Shown here: positions 35,751 through 44,553 of the stretch, in pieces
Numbering within the stretch: position 1 is the first letter of the stretch
Layout of the letters: each line of letters starts with the position of its first letter
Origin: Bowmanella sp. JS7-9
GTDB lineage: Bacteria > Pseudomonadota > Gammaproteobacteria > Enterobacterales > Alteromonadaceae
Assembly (NCBI RefSeq): GCF_004329715.1
Contig: NZ_JXSY01000024.1
Coordinates: 176,045-240,044, forward strand
Direction of reading: 5' to 3'
DNA: 64,000 nucleotides
Translations under genes and position numbers: made by a program
Notes under the pieces: model-generated
Seen by the model: only the letters and a program-made list of their open reading frames with translations
What the model was told of the DNA's origin: nothing
Database searches by the model: none

Positions 35751-36074
35751 TTACGCCAGCTCGTCAATAATCCGGCCAATGGTTTCACTGGCGGTGCCGA
35801 CGACTTTCAGATTGGCTTCGGCGTTGCGTTGGTTTACCGCCAGCGAGACCAGGTTATCGGTCAGATTGTCACTGCCGATACCTCTAATCAGGTCACCGGT
35901 CAGGCCAAGTTGCTGGGTAGCAACGTCACCTAGCAATTGGGTGGTGTCGCGCGGTTGCGCGCTGCTATTAGCGATAGATACCGCAGCTTGAGTGATATTA
36001 TTGGACGCAGTTTGAAAGCCCTGATAACCACTCAGGAATGCTGAATTCAGATTGTTCGAGAGATTCACTGCCAT
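35751..36074 (-). CDS. Mini flagellar-rod-like protein
   Basis: A 107-residue protein preceded by a strong SD (AAAGGGGG, about 36084-36091). The N-terminal NLNSAFLSGYQGFQTASNNI with AAVSIAN resembles the N-terminal helix of flagellar rod/hook proteins. The C-terminal LVSLAVNQRNAEANLKVVGT with ASETIGRIIDELA resembles the C-terminal helix of FlgC/FlgG-type proteins (typical pattern Q-R-x-x-x-A-N-x-K-V-x-x-T). The large middle domain is missing. No flagellar genes are near. It is coupled to the SprA-related gene 5 bases downstream. Function is unknown. Confidence 0.7.
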   Translation of the reverse strand: MAVNLSNNLNSAFLSGYQGFQTASNNITQAAVSIANSSAQPRDTTQLLGDVATQQLGLTGDLIRGIGSDNLTDNLVSLAVNQRNAEANLKVVGTASETIGRIIDELA

Positions 36075-36145
36075 AACTCACTACCCCCTTTCACCTCATG
36101 GCTAATTATTAACCAATTTGACAAAAATGAGAAGTCTGCTCCGCG

Positions 36146-36934
36146 TTATTGCGCCTGACACTCAAGCAACCAGTCACAGAATTCTTCGCTGTGGGAAATA
36201 AACGGTGCATGGGAAGCATGAGGAAACAGTTTCAGCCGTGCGCCGGGATAACAGGCGGCAATATCATCCATCGCTTTGTGTGGTACCAGGGTATCTAAAC
36301 GGCCGAATATCAGTTCAACCGGCAAACACAGCGCAGATACAGCGTTACGCAGATCGCAGGTTTCCAGCAAATCCAGTCCCTTTTGCAGGGTTTGTTTGGT
36401 TGGTACCGGGCGTGATTGCACTGCCGCACTGATAATTTTGACATCCTGCCGGGCCGATTCGCTGCCCATGGCCTGAATCGCTAAAAAACGATGCAGGGTT
36501 TTGCCTACATCGGCAGTTAGTTGCGCCGCGAACATCTCCAGAATTGCGGGCTGGATCCCATGCCAGGGCGGCTGTGCTGTAAATTTGGGTGAAGTGGCCA
36601 ACAACAGCAGGCGCGCGAGTTTCACTTTGCCTCGCAATGCCAATTGATTAGCAATCAGTCCGCCCATCGACCAGCCCATTAACCAGGCGTTGTCAGGCAC
36701 CGCGTCTTCCAGCATTGCGGCCAATGAATCTAATTGATAATCGGCGGGAAGGATATTTACGTTGTCCCCAAAACCGGGCAAATCGATAAGGTGTAAGCGA
36801 AACCTGGCCTGTAATGGCGCAATAATCGGTGCCCACACACCGCTGTTTACTCCCCAGCCATGCAGCAGCACCAGATCCTGTCCCTGACCGCAGCGGGTTA
36901 CGTGTAATCCAGAAGGAAGTTGTACTTTTTGCAT
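36146..36934 (-). CDS. bioH: Pimeloyl-ACP methyl ester carboxylesterase
   Basis: 262 residues from ATG 36934 (MQKVQLPSGLHV); the open frame extends to 37210 but that part is antisense to gntX. It is an alpha/beta hydrolase with LVLLHGWGVNSGVW, nucleophile GWSMGG, Asp in FGRLDTLVP and His in HASHAPF, the BioH pattern. It releases pimeloyl-ACP for biotin synthesis in the cytosol. E. coli BioH has 256 residues and is likewise divergent from gntX. The other bio genes are not in the window. Confidence 0.94.
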   Translation of the reverse strand: MQKVQLPSGLHVTRCGQGQDLVLLHGWGVNSGVWAPIIAPLQARFRLHLIDLPGFGDNVNILPADYQLDSLAAMLEDAVPDNAWLMGWSMGGLIANQLALRGKVKLARLLLLATSPKFTAQPPWHGIQPAILEMFAAQLTADVGKTLHRFLAIQAMGSESARQDVKIISAAVQSRPVPTKQTLQKGLDLLETCDLRNAVSALCLPVELIFGRLDTLVPHKAMDDIAACYPGARLKLFPHASHAPFISHSEEFCDWLLECQAQ

Positions 36935-36981
36935 GTGAGTCACTTTACTTAATGCGGGGGCCAAGTGTAGGGAAAACGCCC

Positions 36982-37668
36982 ATGGAATTGAAGAGCATAG
37001 TGAACTGGTTAAACCGCGCGTTACCGCACAACTGCCTGTTGTGCCACCAGAGCGCGGATGCATTGTTATGCCATACCTGCAAAGGTGATTTGCCCCTGTA
37101 TGACTTACCCGCCGAGCAGTTTGATTTATTGCGCAATCCGGGCATTGCCAAACATCTGCCCGCCATGCAGGTGGAGCGATTGTGCTGCTTAAGTCCCTAC
37201 CAATGGCCATTCGACATGTGGCTCAGTGGATTGAAATTCAAACGACATCAATTACCCGCCAACGTGCTGACAGCATTGTTCGCCGAGCAACTCAGAGAGC
37301 ATCCCCAATTACCCGAGGTCATCGTACCGGTTCCCCTGCATTACCGGCGCTATCTGCTTCGACATTTTAATCAAAGCCTGCTGCTGGCCACTGCACTGTC
37401 CAGGATAATCGGTGTTCCGGTGGCCAGTGACTATCTCAGCCGCCAACGCGCTACTGCGGCACAAACCCACCTTAGCGGCGCACAACGCAGACGCAATCTG
37501 AAAAAAGCCTTCACGCTTCACAGGCCATTGCCACACAGCCACATCGCGCTGTTGGACGATGTGATTACCACCGGCAGTACGCTAGCCGAATTGGTAAAAA
37601 CCCTGCAAAGCCATCAGCCCGACCTGCGCATCGAGCTGTGGGCATTCGCTATCAGTTTGAAGCAGTAA
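36982..37668 (+). CDS. gntX: ComF/GntX family phosphoribosyltransferase-like protein
   Basis: 228 residues from ATG 36982 (MELKSIVNWLNRALP); the longer frame to 36829 is antisense to bioH. It has a zinc-like cluster CLLC...CHTC near residues 18-39, then a PRTase domain with VIVPVPLHYRRYLLRHFNQS (about 113-132) and the PRPP loop LLDDVITTGSTLAE (about 188-201). It is the homologue of ComF and E. coli GntX/YhgH (227 residues), linked to DNA uptake or utilisation. It is divergent from bioH (47 bases) and converges on the M14 gene with a 17-base overlap. Confidence 0.92.
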   Translation: MELKSIVNWLNRALPHNCLLCHQSADALLCHTCKGDLPLYDLPAEQFDLLRNPGIAKHLPAMQVERLCCLSPYQWPFDMWLSGLKFKRHQLPANVLTALFAEQLREHPQLPEVIVPVPLHYRRYLLRHFNQSLLLATALSRIIGVPVASDYLSRQRATAAQTHLSGAQRRRNLKKAFTLHRPLPHSHIALLDDVITTGSTLAELVKTLQSHQPDLRIELWAFAISLKQ

Positions 37669-40213
37669 TCAGTGGTGCCAGATAGACCGCGTTGCTTAAC
37701 ACCCGTTGACTGCCTCGCCAGTATCCACGGAAATTCATCACGTCGGTAAAGCCAATTACTCTGCCACGACCACTGCGATGCGCAACAATGGCTGCACTGC
37801 CGGCAACCTGCTCAACCAGCGGCTTGGCCGCATAGCCAGCCAGTAATGGTGATTTGCTGTAACGTGCCACCGTTAAGAACGGCTTTTCTGGAATGTCCAT
37901 CACCAGATTACTGTTACGAAATACGCTGAGCTGGTTGGCATCCAGGCCAAATGTGAGTGGATGGCTGGCATCCAGTTGGGTGGCAAATACCGCACCGGCA
38001 ATACGTTGCTGGGCTGCCAGCTGATTACGATCGGAAAATTTGAGAGATTGGGTATCGAAACCGCTTAGCACCTCGTCTTCTGAGCGGAAGCCAGCCGCCA
38101 GCAGACCGTTTTCGCTTAACCAGCGCGCGGCGCCTTTCTGCCCAATCAACACGCCGCCCTCACGCACCCATTGTTTCATTCGCTCAACCAGTTTGTCGCT
38201 GATACCTGCGTAACGACCATCAACCATAATCACATGGGTATAGTCATGCAGGTTTATGCCCGACAAGCGGGGCACATCGACCATCGCCAGTGGCAAGCCA
38301 ACCTGTTGATCGAAATAATGCCAGACTTCACCGGCTTCATAGGGCGATACGCCCTCGCCGGTGAGCAGCATTACCCGCGGCGTTTTCAGCACTGGCATCG
38401 CACCAGAACCTAAATCAATGCCTTTGTCCGTCCAACCAGTGGTTAAACTGTGCACGACGAGCTGTTTTTCCTGTGCCAGTTCCCGCACTGTATTGCGCCA
38501 GTTTGCAGGCTGTGGCAACGCAGCGGGGATCACCACAGAACCCGCTGTTAGGCTGATCTGACCATCACCACTGGCGACAGTGATCGGTGAGCCGATAATC
38601 TTGGCCGCAATCCCTTTGACCAGCAGTGCCTGCAACATCGCCGGAGCACGGCCATCCCGCCAATCGAATCCATACGCATATGCTTCACCCTGCCAGTTAG
38701 CAGGCGTCACGCCGTCAGATTTGACACTGAGCGATTTTAATTTACGCCCCTCTTTGCTGCTGAGCTCATTAAACGGCAGATTAAACGCCATCGCGATGTT
38801 CCAACTGGAAACGTCGTAAAACTCATTGCGCCCGAAATCTTGTTGGGTAGAGAACAACGATCGAATCAACGGATACTGCGCCTGATTGGCCGGCACAAAA
38901 TAATCACGCCCCTGTTGGTAAGCCGTGCCGTTTTTGCTCATATCCGCGGATAGTTGCCACACCTTGATGTGGTGTTGCTGCAGAATATCCAGCCACTGCT
39001 GGTTAAGGGCAGCATCTGCGCTGGCTTTAACCACGTAGCCAGCAATGCCGCTTTCATTGGCTTGCTTAGCGGTACGGCGCACAAAATCTGCCTGGTACTG
39101 TTGCAGTTTGGACTTGTTCGCCAGTGCGCCACGGAAGGTGGATAAACTGGTGGTGACCTGATTCTGAATGGTATCGGCAAAACTCAGCTGGCCATTGGGC
39201 GTATCAATCAAGTGCCCACGGCTGGACGCCTGCTCAAATAAGATACCGATGGAGCCCTGCACATCGGGATAACTGGATCCTTTACCCAAATAAAAATCAT
39301 CAAATGACTCTTCGCTAAAATACAGTTTATTCTCTGCATCCAGCGCATCGGCATGATACTGCCCCAACAAATTTGTCATGCTGATATTTTCGCGGCTAAT
39401 CCAGGGATTGGCGCGATCCGGGATCCCCGGCTGAAAGAAAAACGTACTATTGCTGCCCATTTCATGGAAATCGGTTAACACATGCGGTCGCCATTGTTGA
39501 AAATGTGCGATGCGCGCGCGGGACTCCGGATGGGTCAGTAACAACCAGTCTCGATTTAAGTCGAACCAGTAGTGATTCATGCGGCCACTTGGCCAACCTT
39601 CATTATGGTCGCGGTGGTTGGGATCACTGTTAGGTGTTAGCCCTTTGTGCATATTCGCCCACTGGGCGAAACGCGACAGGCCATCCGGGTTTATCGCCGG
39701 TTCCATGATGATCACAGCGTTATCCAACAGCTGCTTAACCTCTTCACTTTGCGATGCCGCCAGATAATAAGCCACCAGCAATGCAGCATTGGCACCAGAC
39801 GACTCATTGCCATGCACGCTGTAACCCATCCACAGTACCAGCGGGTCCGACTGTGCCGGTGTTTTACCTTCCGCCACGCGCTGCAAATGGGCACTGCGCA
39901 CAGTATCAATTTGCGCGAGACGTTGTGGATTAGTAAAGGTCAGCATCAACAGCGGACGCTGCTCATGGGTATAGCCCACAACCTCAACTGACAGCCGATC
40001 TGATGCCATGCCAAGCTGCTGTAAATACTGCACGATCTGATCATGGCGGGCGTGCCAGGTGCCAACCGGGTAACCCAGTACACTGGCGGGGGCAGGAATC
40101 GCCGGATCCAACGCCGCATCGGCTGGCAGAAAATCTCGGTCATTCATCGCAAAGGCTTGATGCAGCGTAGCCAGCGCCATTACCAGGCCAGCAAAATATC
40201 GAAGTAGCTTCAT
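37652..40213 (-). CDS. Secreted M14-family metallocarboxypeptidase with C-terminal GATase-like domain
   Basis: 853 residues from ATG 40213 (MKLLRYFAGLVMALATLHQA, signal peptide to about FA-MNDRD). The M14 zinc motif is H134-x-x-E137 in YSVHGNESSG, and the downstream region DFHEMGSNSTFFF supplies further active-site residues. From about residue 600 on, GEGVSPYEAGEVWHYFDQQ and MVDGRYAGI resemble a class-I glutamine-amidotransferase-like domain, an architecture known for periplasmic peptidases of marine gammaproteobacteria. It is probably co-transcribed with the phospholipase gene upstream (7 bases). Confidence 0.88.
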   Translation of the reverse strand: MKLLRYFAGLVMALATLHQAFAMNDRDFLPADAALDPAIPAPASVLGYPVGTWHARHDQIVQYLQQLGMASDRLSVEVVGYTHEQRPLLMLTFTNPQRLAQIDTVRSAHLQRVAEGKTPAQSDPLVLWMGYSVHGNESSGANAALLVAYYLAASQSEEVKQLLDNAVIIMEPAINPDGLSRFAQWANMHKGLTPNSDPNHRDHNEGWPSGRMNHYWFDLNRDWLLLTHPESRARIAHFQQWRPHVLTDFHEMGSNSTFFFQPGIPDRANPWISRENISMTNLLGQYHADALDAENKLYFSEESFDDFYLGKGSSYPDVQGSIGILFEQASSRGHLIDTPNGQLSFADTIQNQVTTSLSTFRGALANKSKLQQYQADFVRRTAKQANESGIAGYVVKASADAALNQQWLDILQQHHIKVWQLSADMSKNGTAYQQGRDYFVPANQAQYPLIRSLFSTQQDFGRNEFYDVSSWNIAMAFNLPFNELSSKEGRKLKSLSVKSDGVTPANWQGEAYAYGFDWRDGRAPAMLQALLVKGIAAKIIGSPITVASGDGQISLTAGSVVIPAALPQPANWRNTVRELAQEKQLVVHSLTTGWTDKGIDLGSGAMPVLKTPRVMLLTGEGVSPYEAGEVWHYFDQQVGLPLAMVDVPRLSGINLHDYTHVIMVDGRYAGISDKLVERMKQWVREGGVLIGQKGAARWLSENGLLAAGFRSEDEVLSGFDTQSLKFSDRNQLAAQQRIAGAVFATQLDASHPLTFGLDANQLSVFRNSNLVMDIPEKPFLTVARYSKSPLLAGYAAKPLVEQVAGSAAIVAHRSGRGRVIGFTDVMNFRGYWRGSQRVLSNAVYLAPLITASN

Positions 40214-40220
40214 GAGACTC

Positions 40221-41231
40221 CTAATCAAACGAGGTAATTTCGATGGCGATGCCAATAATCCGGTTGTAGTTGTAATAGTCGACAAGGTCACTGTTATAGC
40301 CTTCCTGGTACCAGATCACTAACGGCGGCAAATCATCATCGTTAAAGTTAAAGGTCGCTTCAAATCTAAACGTACTGTAGTTAAACGGTTTGCCATACCC
40401 GGTGCGATAACTAAACGCCATATGGCTGATTTTTTCAGTTGGCGGGATGTATTCCAGTGTCAGTGCCAAGCCATCGTAGTCTTTTCGGCGATACGCCTGA
40501 CTCTGCATCTCAAATGCGTAATAGTCTTCTGCTTCACCCTGCAACGGGCCGTTTTGCAGGAAGTAACGCACATCCGCGGTCACCGCAAAGCAGCCGGGCT
40601 TCTTCAACAGCGGACTTTGATTGTTCTGCGCTATTTCTTTCAGTGGACAACGGGCAACACCATCCTGCCAGTGTGCACTGTATTTGCTGGTCACGCCGAT
40701 ATAATCCCAGCCCCGACTAATATAATCGCGCGCACTGCCGGCACTGTCGCCTTTGGCCAGCGCATCGGCGACCCGACTGGCATAGCCGGCTTGGGTGTTC
40801 ACGCTTTGGCCGTTGGACTCATGGTACAGGCCAATGTCGATATAACTTTCTTCTTCGTCGGGTTCGCTTAACCAGTAGCGGCCGAAAATGCCCGGGTTAA
40901 ACTGCTTACCCATCACAGGTGAGGAATCACGGGTACCGATATACTGGCCGAAACGGCCGGTGAAACTTAAAAATACACAAGGCAATAAAGAAGAAGGCTG
41001 TGCATCACTGCCAAATGAACGATTTAAACTATCTGACACACTGCGCAACAGGGGATATTTAAGCGACAGGCGAAAATCCATGTAATTATCGTCGCTGGAC
41101 TCAACCGTATAGCCGAGTAAGTTCGCCTCATATGAGGTTAAGCCACGATGTCCGCGATAGTCACCACATTGTGCACCCAATGCGCTGGTACTGAACGACA
41201 GTATCAACAATATCCAGCTAACTCGCAGCAT
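40221..41231 (-). CDS. Outer-membrane phospholipase A (PldA family)
   Basis: 336 residues with a signal peptide ending STSALG-AQC. The OMPLA active-site motif is IGLYHESNGQS (His137, Ser139, Asn140), followed by ISRGWDYIGV, the second conserved block. The protein is rich in alternating beta strands and ends in IGIAIEITSFD with a C-terminal aromatic-type strand. It hydrolyses outer-membrane phospholipids in a calcium-dependent dimer. E. coli PldA has 289 residues; this one has longer loops with a possible Cys pair (RCPLKE, KKPGCF). It is divergent from nfuA. Confidence 0.88.
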   Translation of the reverse strand: MLRVSWILLILSFSTSALGAQCGDYRGHRGLTSYEANLLGYTVESSDDNYMDFRLSLKYPLLRSVSDSLNRSFGSDAQPSSLLPCVFLSFTGRFGQYIGTRDSSPVMGKQFNPGIFGRYWLSEPDEEESYIDIGLYHESNGQSVNTQAGYASRVADALAKGDSAGSARDYISRGWDYIGVTSKYSAHWQDGVARCPLKEIAQNNQSPLLKKPGCFAVTADVRYFLQNGPLQGEAEDYYAFEMQSQAYRRKDYDGLALTLEYIPPTEKISHMAFSYRTGYGKPFNYSTFRFEATFNFNDDDLPPLVIWYQEGYNSDLVDYYNYNRIIGIAIEITSFD

Positions 41232-41313
41232 ACCTCTCCCGTGTTGGCTAAAACTGTTTATTATTCATGCAGTTTGCCGTGTGGCCATCAGGGGTGCAAG
41301 TACAACTATTTTA

Positions 41314-41338
41314 TTACCCGACTGTTTTACTCAAGTAA
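41314..41338 (+). promoter_or_regulatory. IscR type-1-like operator of nfuA
   Basis: The 25-bp site fits the published type-1 consensus ATASYYGACTRWWWYAGTCRRSTAT (recalled) at 22 positions, mismatching only at the first, seventeenth and last bases. It begins TTACCCGACTG and ends CAAGTAA. It covers the expected -35 region of the nfuA promoter, a repressing position. E. coli nfuA is itself an IscR type-1 target. Confidence 0.75.
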
Positions 41339-41344
41339 TTTTGA

Positions 41345-41350
41345 TATACT
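41345..41350 (+). promoter_or_regulatory. Candidate -10 element of nfuA
   Basis: TATACT matches five of six consensus bases and lies 30 bases before the nfuA start. The -35 region 16-18 bases upstream falls inside the IscR-like site and is poor (around CTGTTT). Confidence 0.55.
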
Positions 41351-41379
41351 AGCGCCAGTTTGTAACCCTAGGTGAGATC

Positions 41380-41958
41380 ATGATTACTATCTCAGAAGCT
41401 GCACAGGCACATTTCGTTAAATTACTGGCTAACCAGGATCCACATACCAATATCCGCGTATTTGTGGTCAATCCAGGTACACCCAACGCCGAGTGTGGTG
41501 TGTCCTACTGTCCACCCGAGGCGGTAGAGGTAGGGGATATTCGTTTACCCTTCTCTGGCTTTGACGCTATCGTCGACCCTGAGAGCGCGCCATTTCTGGA
41601 AGCGGCAGAAATTGACTTCGTCACCGACCAGATGGGCTCGCAATTAACGTTAAAAGCACCCAACGCCAAGGCCCGTAAAGTGGACGAAGACGCCCCGTTG
41701 GCCGATCGCGTAGAGTACGTGTTAACCACGGATGTGAATCCACAACTGGCCAGCCATGGCGGTAAAGTCACGCTGTTGGAAATCACCGAAGATGGCATTG
41801 CTATTTTACAATTTGGTGGTGGTTGTAATGGGTGTTCAATGGTTGATGTCACATTGAAAGAAGGCATCGAAAAACAGTTACTGGATAAATTCAGCGGTGA
41901 ATTGTTCGGCGTGCGTGATGCTACCGAGCATAAAGCCGGTGAACACAGCTACTACTAA
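41380..41958 (+). CDS. nfuA: Fe-S biogenesis protein NfuA
   Basis: 192 residues with an N-terminal degenerate A-type domain (about 1-95) and a C-terminal Nfu domain with the cluster-binding motif [14 protein letters not shown]. The cysteines fall at 149 and 152, the same positions as in E. coli NfuA (191 residues). It carries and delivers [4Fe-4S] clusters to apo-enzymes under stress. The GTGAG SD at 41371-41375 supports the start. The stop overlaps the next ATG (TAATG). Confidence 0.97.
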   Translation: MITISEAAQAHFVKLLANQDPHTNIRVFVVNPGTPNAECGVSYCPPEAVEVGDIRLPFSGFDAIVDPESAPFLEAAEIDFVTDQMGSQLTLKAPNAKARKVDEDAPLADRVEYVLTTDVNPQLASHGGKVTLLEITEDGIAILQFGGGCNGCSMVDVTLKEGIEKQLLDKFSGELFGVRDATEHKAGEHSYY

Positions 41959-42215
41959 TGGCCTGGTATAATAAAGCTGGCGCTGACCCCGAAAGGAGTT
42001 GGCGCTTTTTTATTGCTGGTTTAGTGATATTTGTACCCGGTGCCATGCTAACCGTATTGGGTACCGAGCCACCTCATACCTGGTGGTGGCCGGGTATCGC
42101 ACTGCTCGCTGTTGGCTTTTCATTAGCGCTATGGGGTTATGTGGGCATCTTCGCCAATCGGCTGGCCAGGGCGTTCAGTCCGCCCAGCGTTTCCAAAAAT
42201 GACCGCCTAAAGTAA
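41958..42215 (+). CDS. Hypothetical two-TM protein downstream of nfuA
   Basis: 85 residues with two predicted TM helices (about 15-35 FFIAGLVIFVPGAMLTVLG and 44-65 WPGIALLAVGFSLALWGYVG) and a basic tail. I recognise no family. It is coupled to nfuA through TAATG, so it shares its regulation. The last 41 bases overlap the convergent MATE gene. Confidence 0.7.
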   Translation: MAWYNKAGADPERSWRFFIAGLVIFVPGAMLTVLGTEPPHTWWWPGIALLAVGFSLALWGYVGIFANRLARAFSPPSVSKNDRLK

Positions 42216-43461
42216 CTCCGCGCCACACAAACAAACTCAGCAGGGCCAGCCATACGCCGTGATTACCGGCACCCTGCAACAGATATAGCGGTAAAAAGAA
42301 CCCCGCCAGTGCACTGAGCAGCATACTGTTACGCATTATCGCCGCCTGCCCCAGCCCAATATATACACCGTCCAGCAGAAAGCACCAATGGGCCACTAAT
42401 GGCAGCATAATCGCATAGGGCAGATAACTCACTGCCATTGCACGCACCGCCGGTAAGTCAGTCAGCGCGCGGATAATCCACTCACCAGCAAGATAAAAAA
42501 TCAGGCTGTAAACGCATGCCAGTAACAGCGACCATAGCAGGGTTTTCCGCACCCAGCTCTGAATGCGACGACGATCCTGCTGCCCGGCCGCCTGTCCGAC
42601 CAAGGCTTCTGCAGCGTAGGCGACGGCATCCAGGCCTAGTGCGGTCAGCGCCAAAAATTGCAGCAGCACACTATTGACGGCAACGGTCACGTCACCCAGT
42701 TGCGCCCCTTGCATGGTCACCCAGGCCAGACAGGCCTGCAAAGCCAGATTGCGGATCAGCATGGCAGAGTTAATCTGCAGCACCTGTTTAATCGCCTGCC
42801 AGCTAAACCATACTGGCAGGCAGCGGCCAATCTGTGCACGCAGTGCCAATAGCGCCATCACACACATCAGATATTCGGCGCACACCGTCGCTAACGCGAC
42901 ACCTTCAATGCCTAAATTCAGACCATACACAAACACCAGATTCAAACCGGCATTCACGCCATTGCCGATAACCTGTACCAGCATGACAAACCGGCTGCGC
43001 TGGCGACCAATCAACCAGCCAATCAACACCAGATTAAGGAGCGCCGCTGGCGCACCCAACACCCGTACGGCCACATAATCCTGCATCACCGACGCGGTAG
43101 TCTGATCCGGTTGGGCATACCAAAGCACTGCCTCACACAAGGGGCGTTGTAATGCGCCAATCAATGCGGCCACAATTAACGCTAATGCGATCAGTTGCCA
43201 CAGTAATTGCCGCGCCCGGTCTGGTTGATGGCTGCCCAGCGTTTGTGCACTATAGCCGGTGGCACTCATGCGCAACGTGCCGGCCAGCCAGTAAAGCTGG
43301 GTAATTAGCATCGCACCCAGTGCCACACCGGCCATGGCGCTGACCTGTGGCATATGCCCAACCACGTAAGTGTCGACCAATCCCAGTAACGGCTGGCTGA
43401 TATTGGCCAGCAGCATGGGAAACACGATGGCGGCGATTTTTCGATGAGCTTGCTGGTTCAT
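42175..43461 (-). CDS. MATE family efflux transporter (DinF-like)
   Basis: 428 residues with twelve predicted TM helices in two related halves. The N-terminus IAAIVFPMLLANISQPLLGLVDTYVVGHM is the standard MATE opening with a DinF/NorM-like VDT motif. It exports cationic drugs or metabolites using Na+ or H+. DinF is often beside lexA and SOS-controlled; here it is 10 kb from lexA and no SOS box was seen in the 33-base divergent gap to the deacetylase gene. The substrate is unknown. Confidence 0.9.
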   Translation of the reverse strand: MNQQAHRKIAAIVFPMLLANISQPLLGLVDTYVVGHMPQVSAMAGVALGAMLITQLYWLAGTLRMSATGYSAQTLGSHQPDRARQLLWQLIALALIVAALIGALQRPLCEAVLWYAQPDQTTASVMQDYVAVRVLGAPAALLNLVLIGWLIGRQRSRFVMLVQVIGNGVNAGLNLVFVYGLNLGIEGVALATVCAEYLMCVMALLALRAQIGRCLPVWFSWQAIKQVLQINSAMLIRNLALQACLAWVTMQGAQLGDVTVAVNSVLLQFLALTALGLDAVAYAAEALVGQAAGQQDRRRIQSWVRKTLLWSLLLACVYSLIFYLAGEWIIRALTDLPAVRAMAVSYLPYAIMLPLVAHWCFLLDGVYIGLGQAAIMRNSMLLSALAGFFLPLYLLQGAGNHGVWLALLSLFVWRGVTLGGHFWKRWAD

Positions 43462-43506
43462 TCAGATAACTTTGGTTAAGCTTGCGCCCTCAGAATGGGG
43501 GTAAGC

Positions 43507-44553
43507 GTGAAAACTTTAAAAATCTGTCTGTTGCTGATGTGCTGTTGGATCAATCAGGCCCTGGCCAGCAACGGCGTTATCCTACAGTATCATCATGTTG
43601 CTGACGACACGCCGCCGGTGACATCGGTGTCCGCAGAGCAACTGCGCAGTCATCTGCAATATCTGCAGGATGAGGGTTTTGACGTCTTACCCTTGCCAGA
43701 CATGATTAAAGCACTTGCTGAAAATCAGCCCCTGCCGGATAAAGCGGTGGCGATCACGTTCGATGACGGCTATCGCGATATTCTGCAAAATGGTCATCCA
43801 ATCCTGCGGGAATTTGCGTTTCCTTACACCATATTCGTCAATCCTGCGCAAATTGGCGTGCAAAGCGACCAACTCAGTTGGGATGATATCGCCCTGATGG
43901 GTCAGCAAGGGGTGACATTTGCCAACCATACTCAGGATCACATCCATCTATTGCAACGCCTGCCTGGCGAAGACACTCAGCAATGGCTGGCACGTATTCG
44001 CAACAATATTTTGTCCGCCGAGCAACAGTTAGCTGACAAGGTCGGCTACAGCCTGCGTTATCTGGCGTATCCCTATGGTGAGTATGACGAGAACCTGCAG
44101 GCGTTATTGCGCGAAGAAAACTTTGTTGGCTTTGCCCAGTTCTCTGGCGCCATTAGCTCAGCCAGTGATTTTACCGCGCTGGCGCGCTTTCCAGCCGCTG
44201 GCATCTATGCCAATTTGCAAACGCTGCGGGTCAAATTAAACAGTCTGGCGATGCCGGTGCTGACGAATTCTCTGAGTTCACCGGTTGCGCTGGAGAGTCA
44301 GTTTCCATCCCCGCAGCTGACGATTGATCTAGCCGATATCCGCCCACACCAGTTTCGTTGTTACATCAATGGAGACGTGGTGGACACTCAATGGCAGGAA
44401 AATCAGGTCACGGTATTGAGTGGGGATCTTGCGCTAAATCCGGGTCGTAGCCGGATAAATTGCACGGCACCGAGCAAACGGCGACCAACCCGCTATTACT
44501 GGTTTTCACAGCCGCTGTTTAAACCCGATCAGAATGGACGCTGGCGCGATTAA
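43507..44553 (+). CDS. Secreted polysaccharide deacetylase (NodB fold, PgaB-like)
   Basis: 348 residues from GTG 43507 with SD GGGGG 5 bases upstream; an in-frame ATG at 43495 adds four residues and is possible. The signal peptide ends INQALA-SNG. The NodB domain has VAITFDDGYRDI (the first Asp pair, about residues 84-95) and HTQDHIHL (metal His residues, about 139-146). Such CE4 enzymes deacetylate N-acetylated glycans in the periplasm. The C-terminal 120 residues are a beta-rich unknown module. There is no partner glycan operon, so the substrate is open. Confidence 0.88.
   Translation: MKTLKICLLLMCCWINQALASNGVILQYHHVADDTPPVTSVSAEQLRSHLQYLQDEGFDVLPLPDMIKALAENQPLPDKAVAITFDDGYRDILQNGHPILREFAFPYTIFVNPAQIGVQSDQLSWDDIALMGQQGVTFANHTQDHIHLLQRLPGEDTQQWLARIRNNILSAEQQLADKVGYSLRYLAYPYGEYDENLQALLREENFVGFAQFSGAISSASDFTALARFPAAGIYANLQTLRVKLNSLAMPVLTNSLSSPVALESQFPSPQLTIDLADIRPHQFRCYINGDVVDTQWQENQVTVLSGDLALNPGRSRINCTAPSKRRPTRYYWFSQPLFKPDQNGRWRD

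Noticed and set aside
40422..40871. Plus-strand frame of 149 codons within the phospholipase gene
   Set aside because: Antisense to an OMPLA-like protein with its active-site motif intact; the composition is typical of a shadow frame.
43462..43506. SOS box before the DinF-like MATE gene
   Set aside because: The divergent gap was read for CTGT-N8-ACAG on both strands and none was found, so SOS control of this transporter is not supported.
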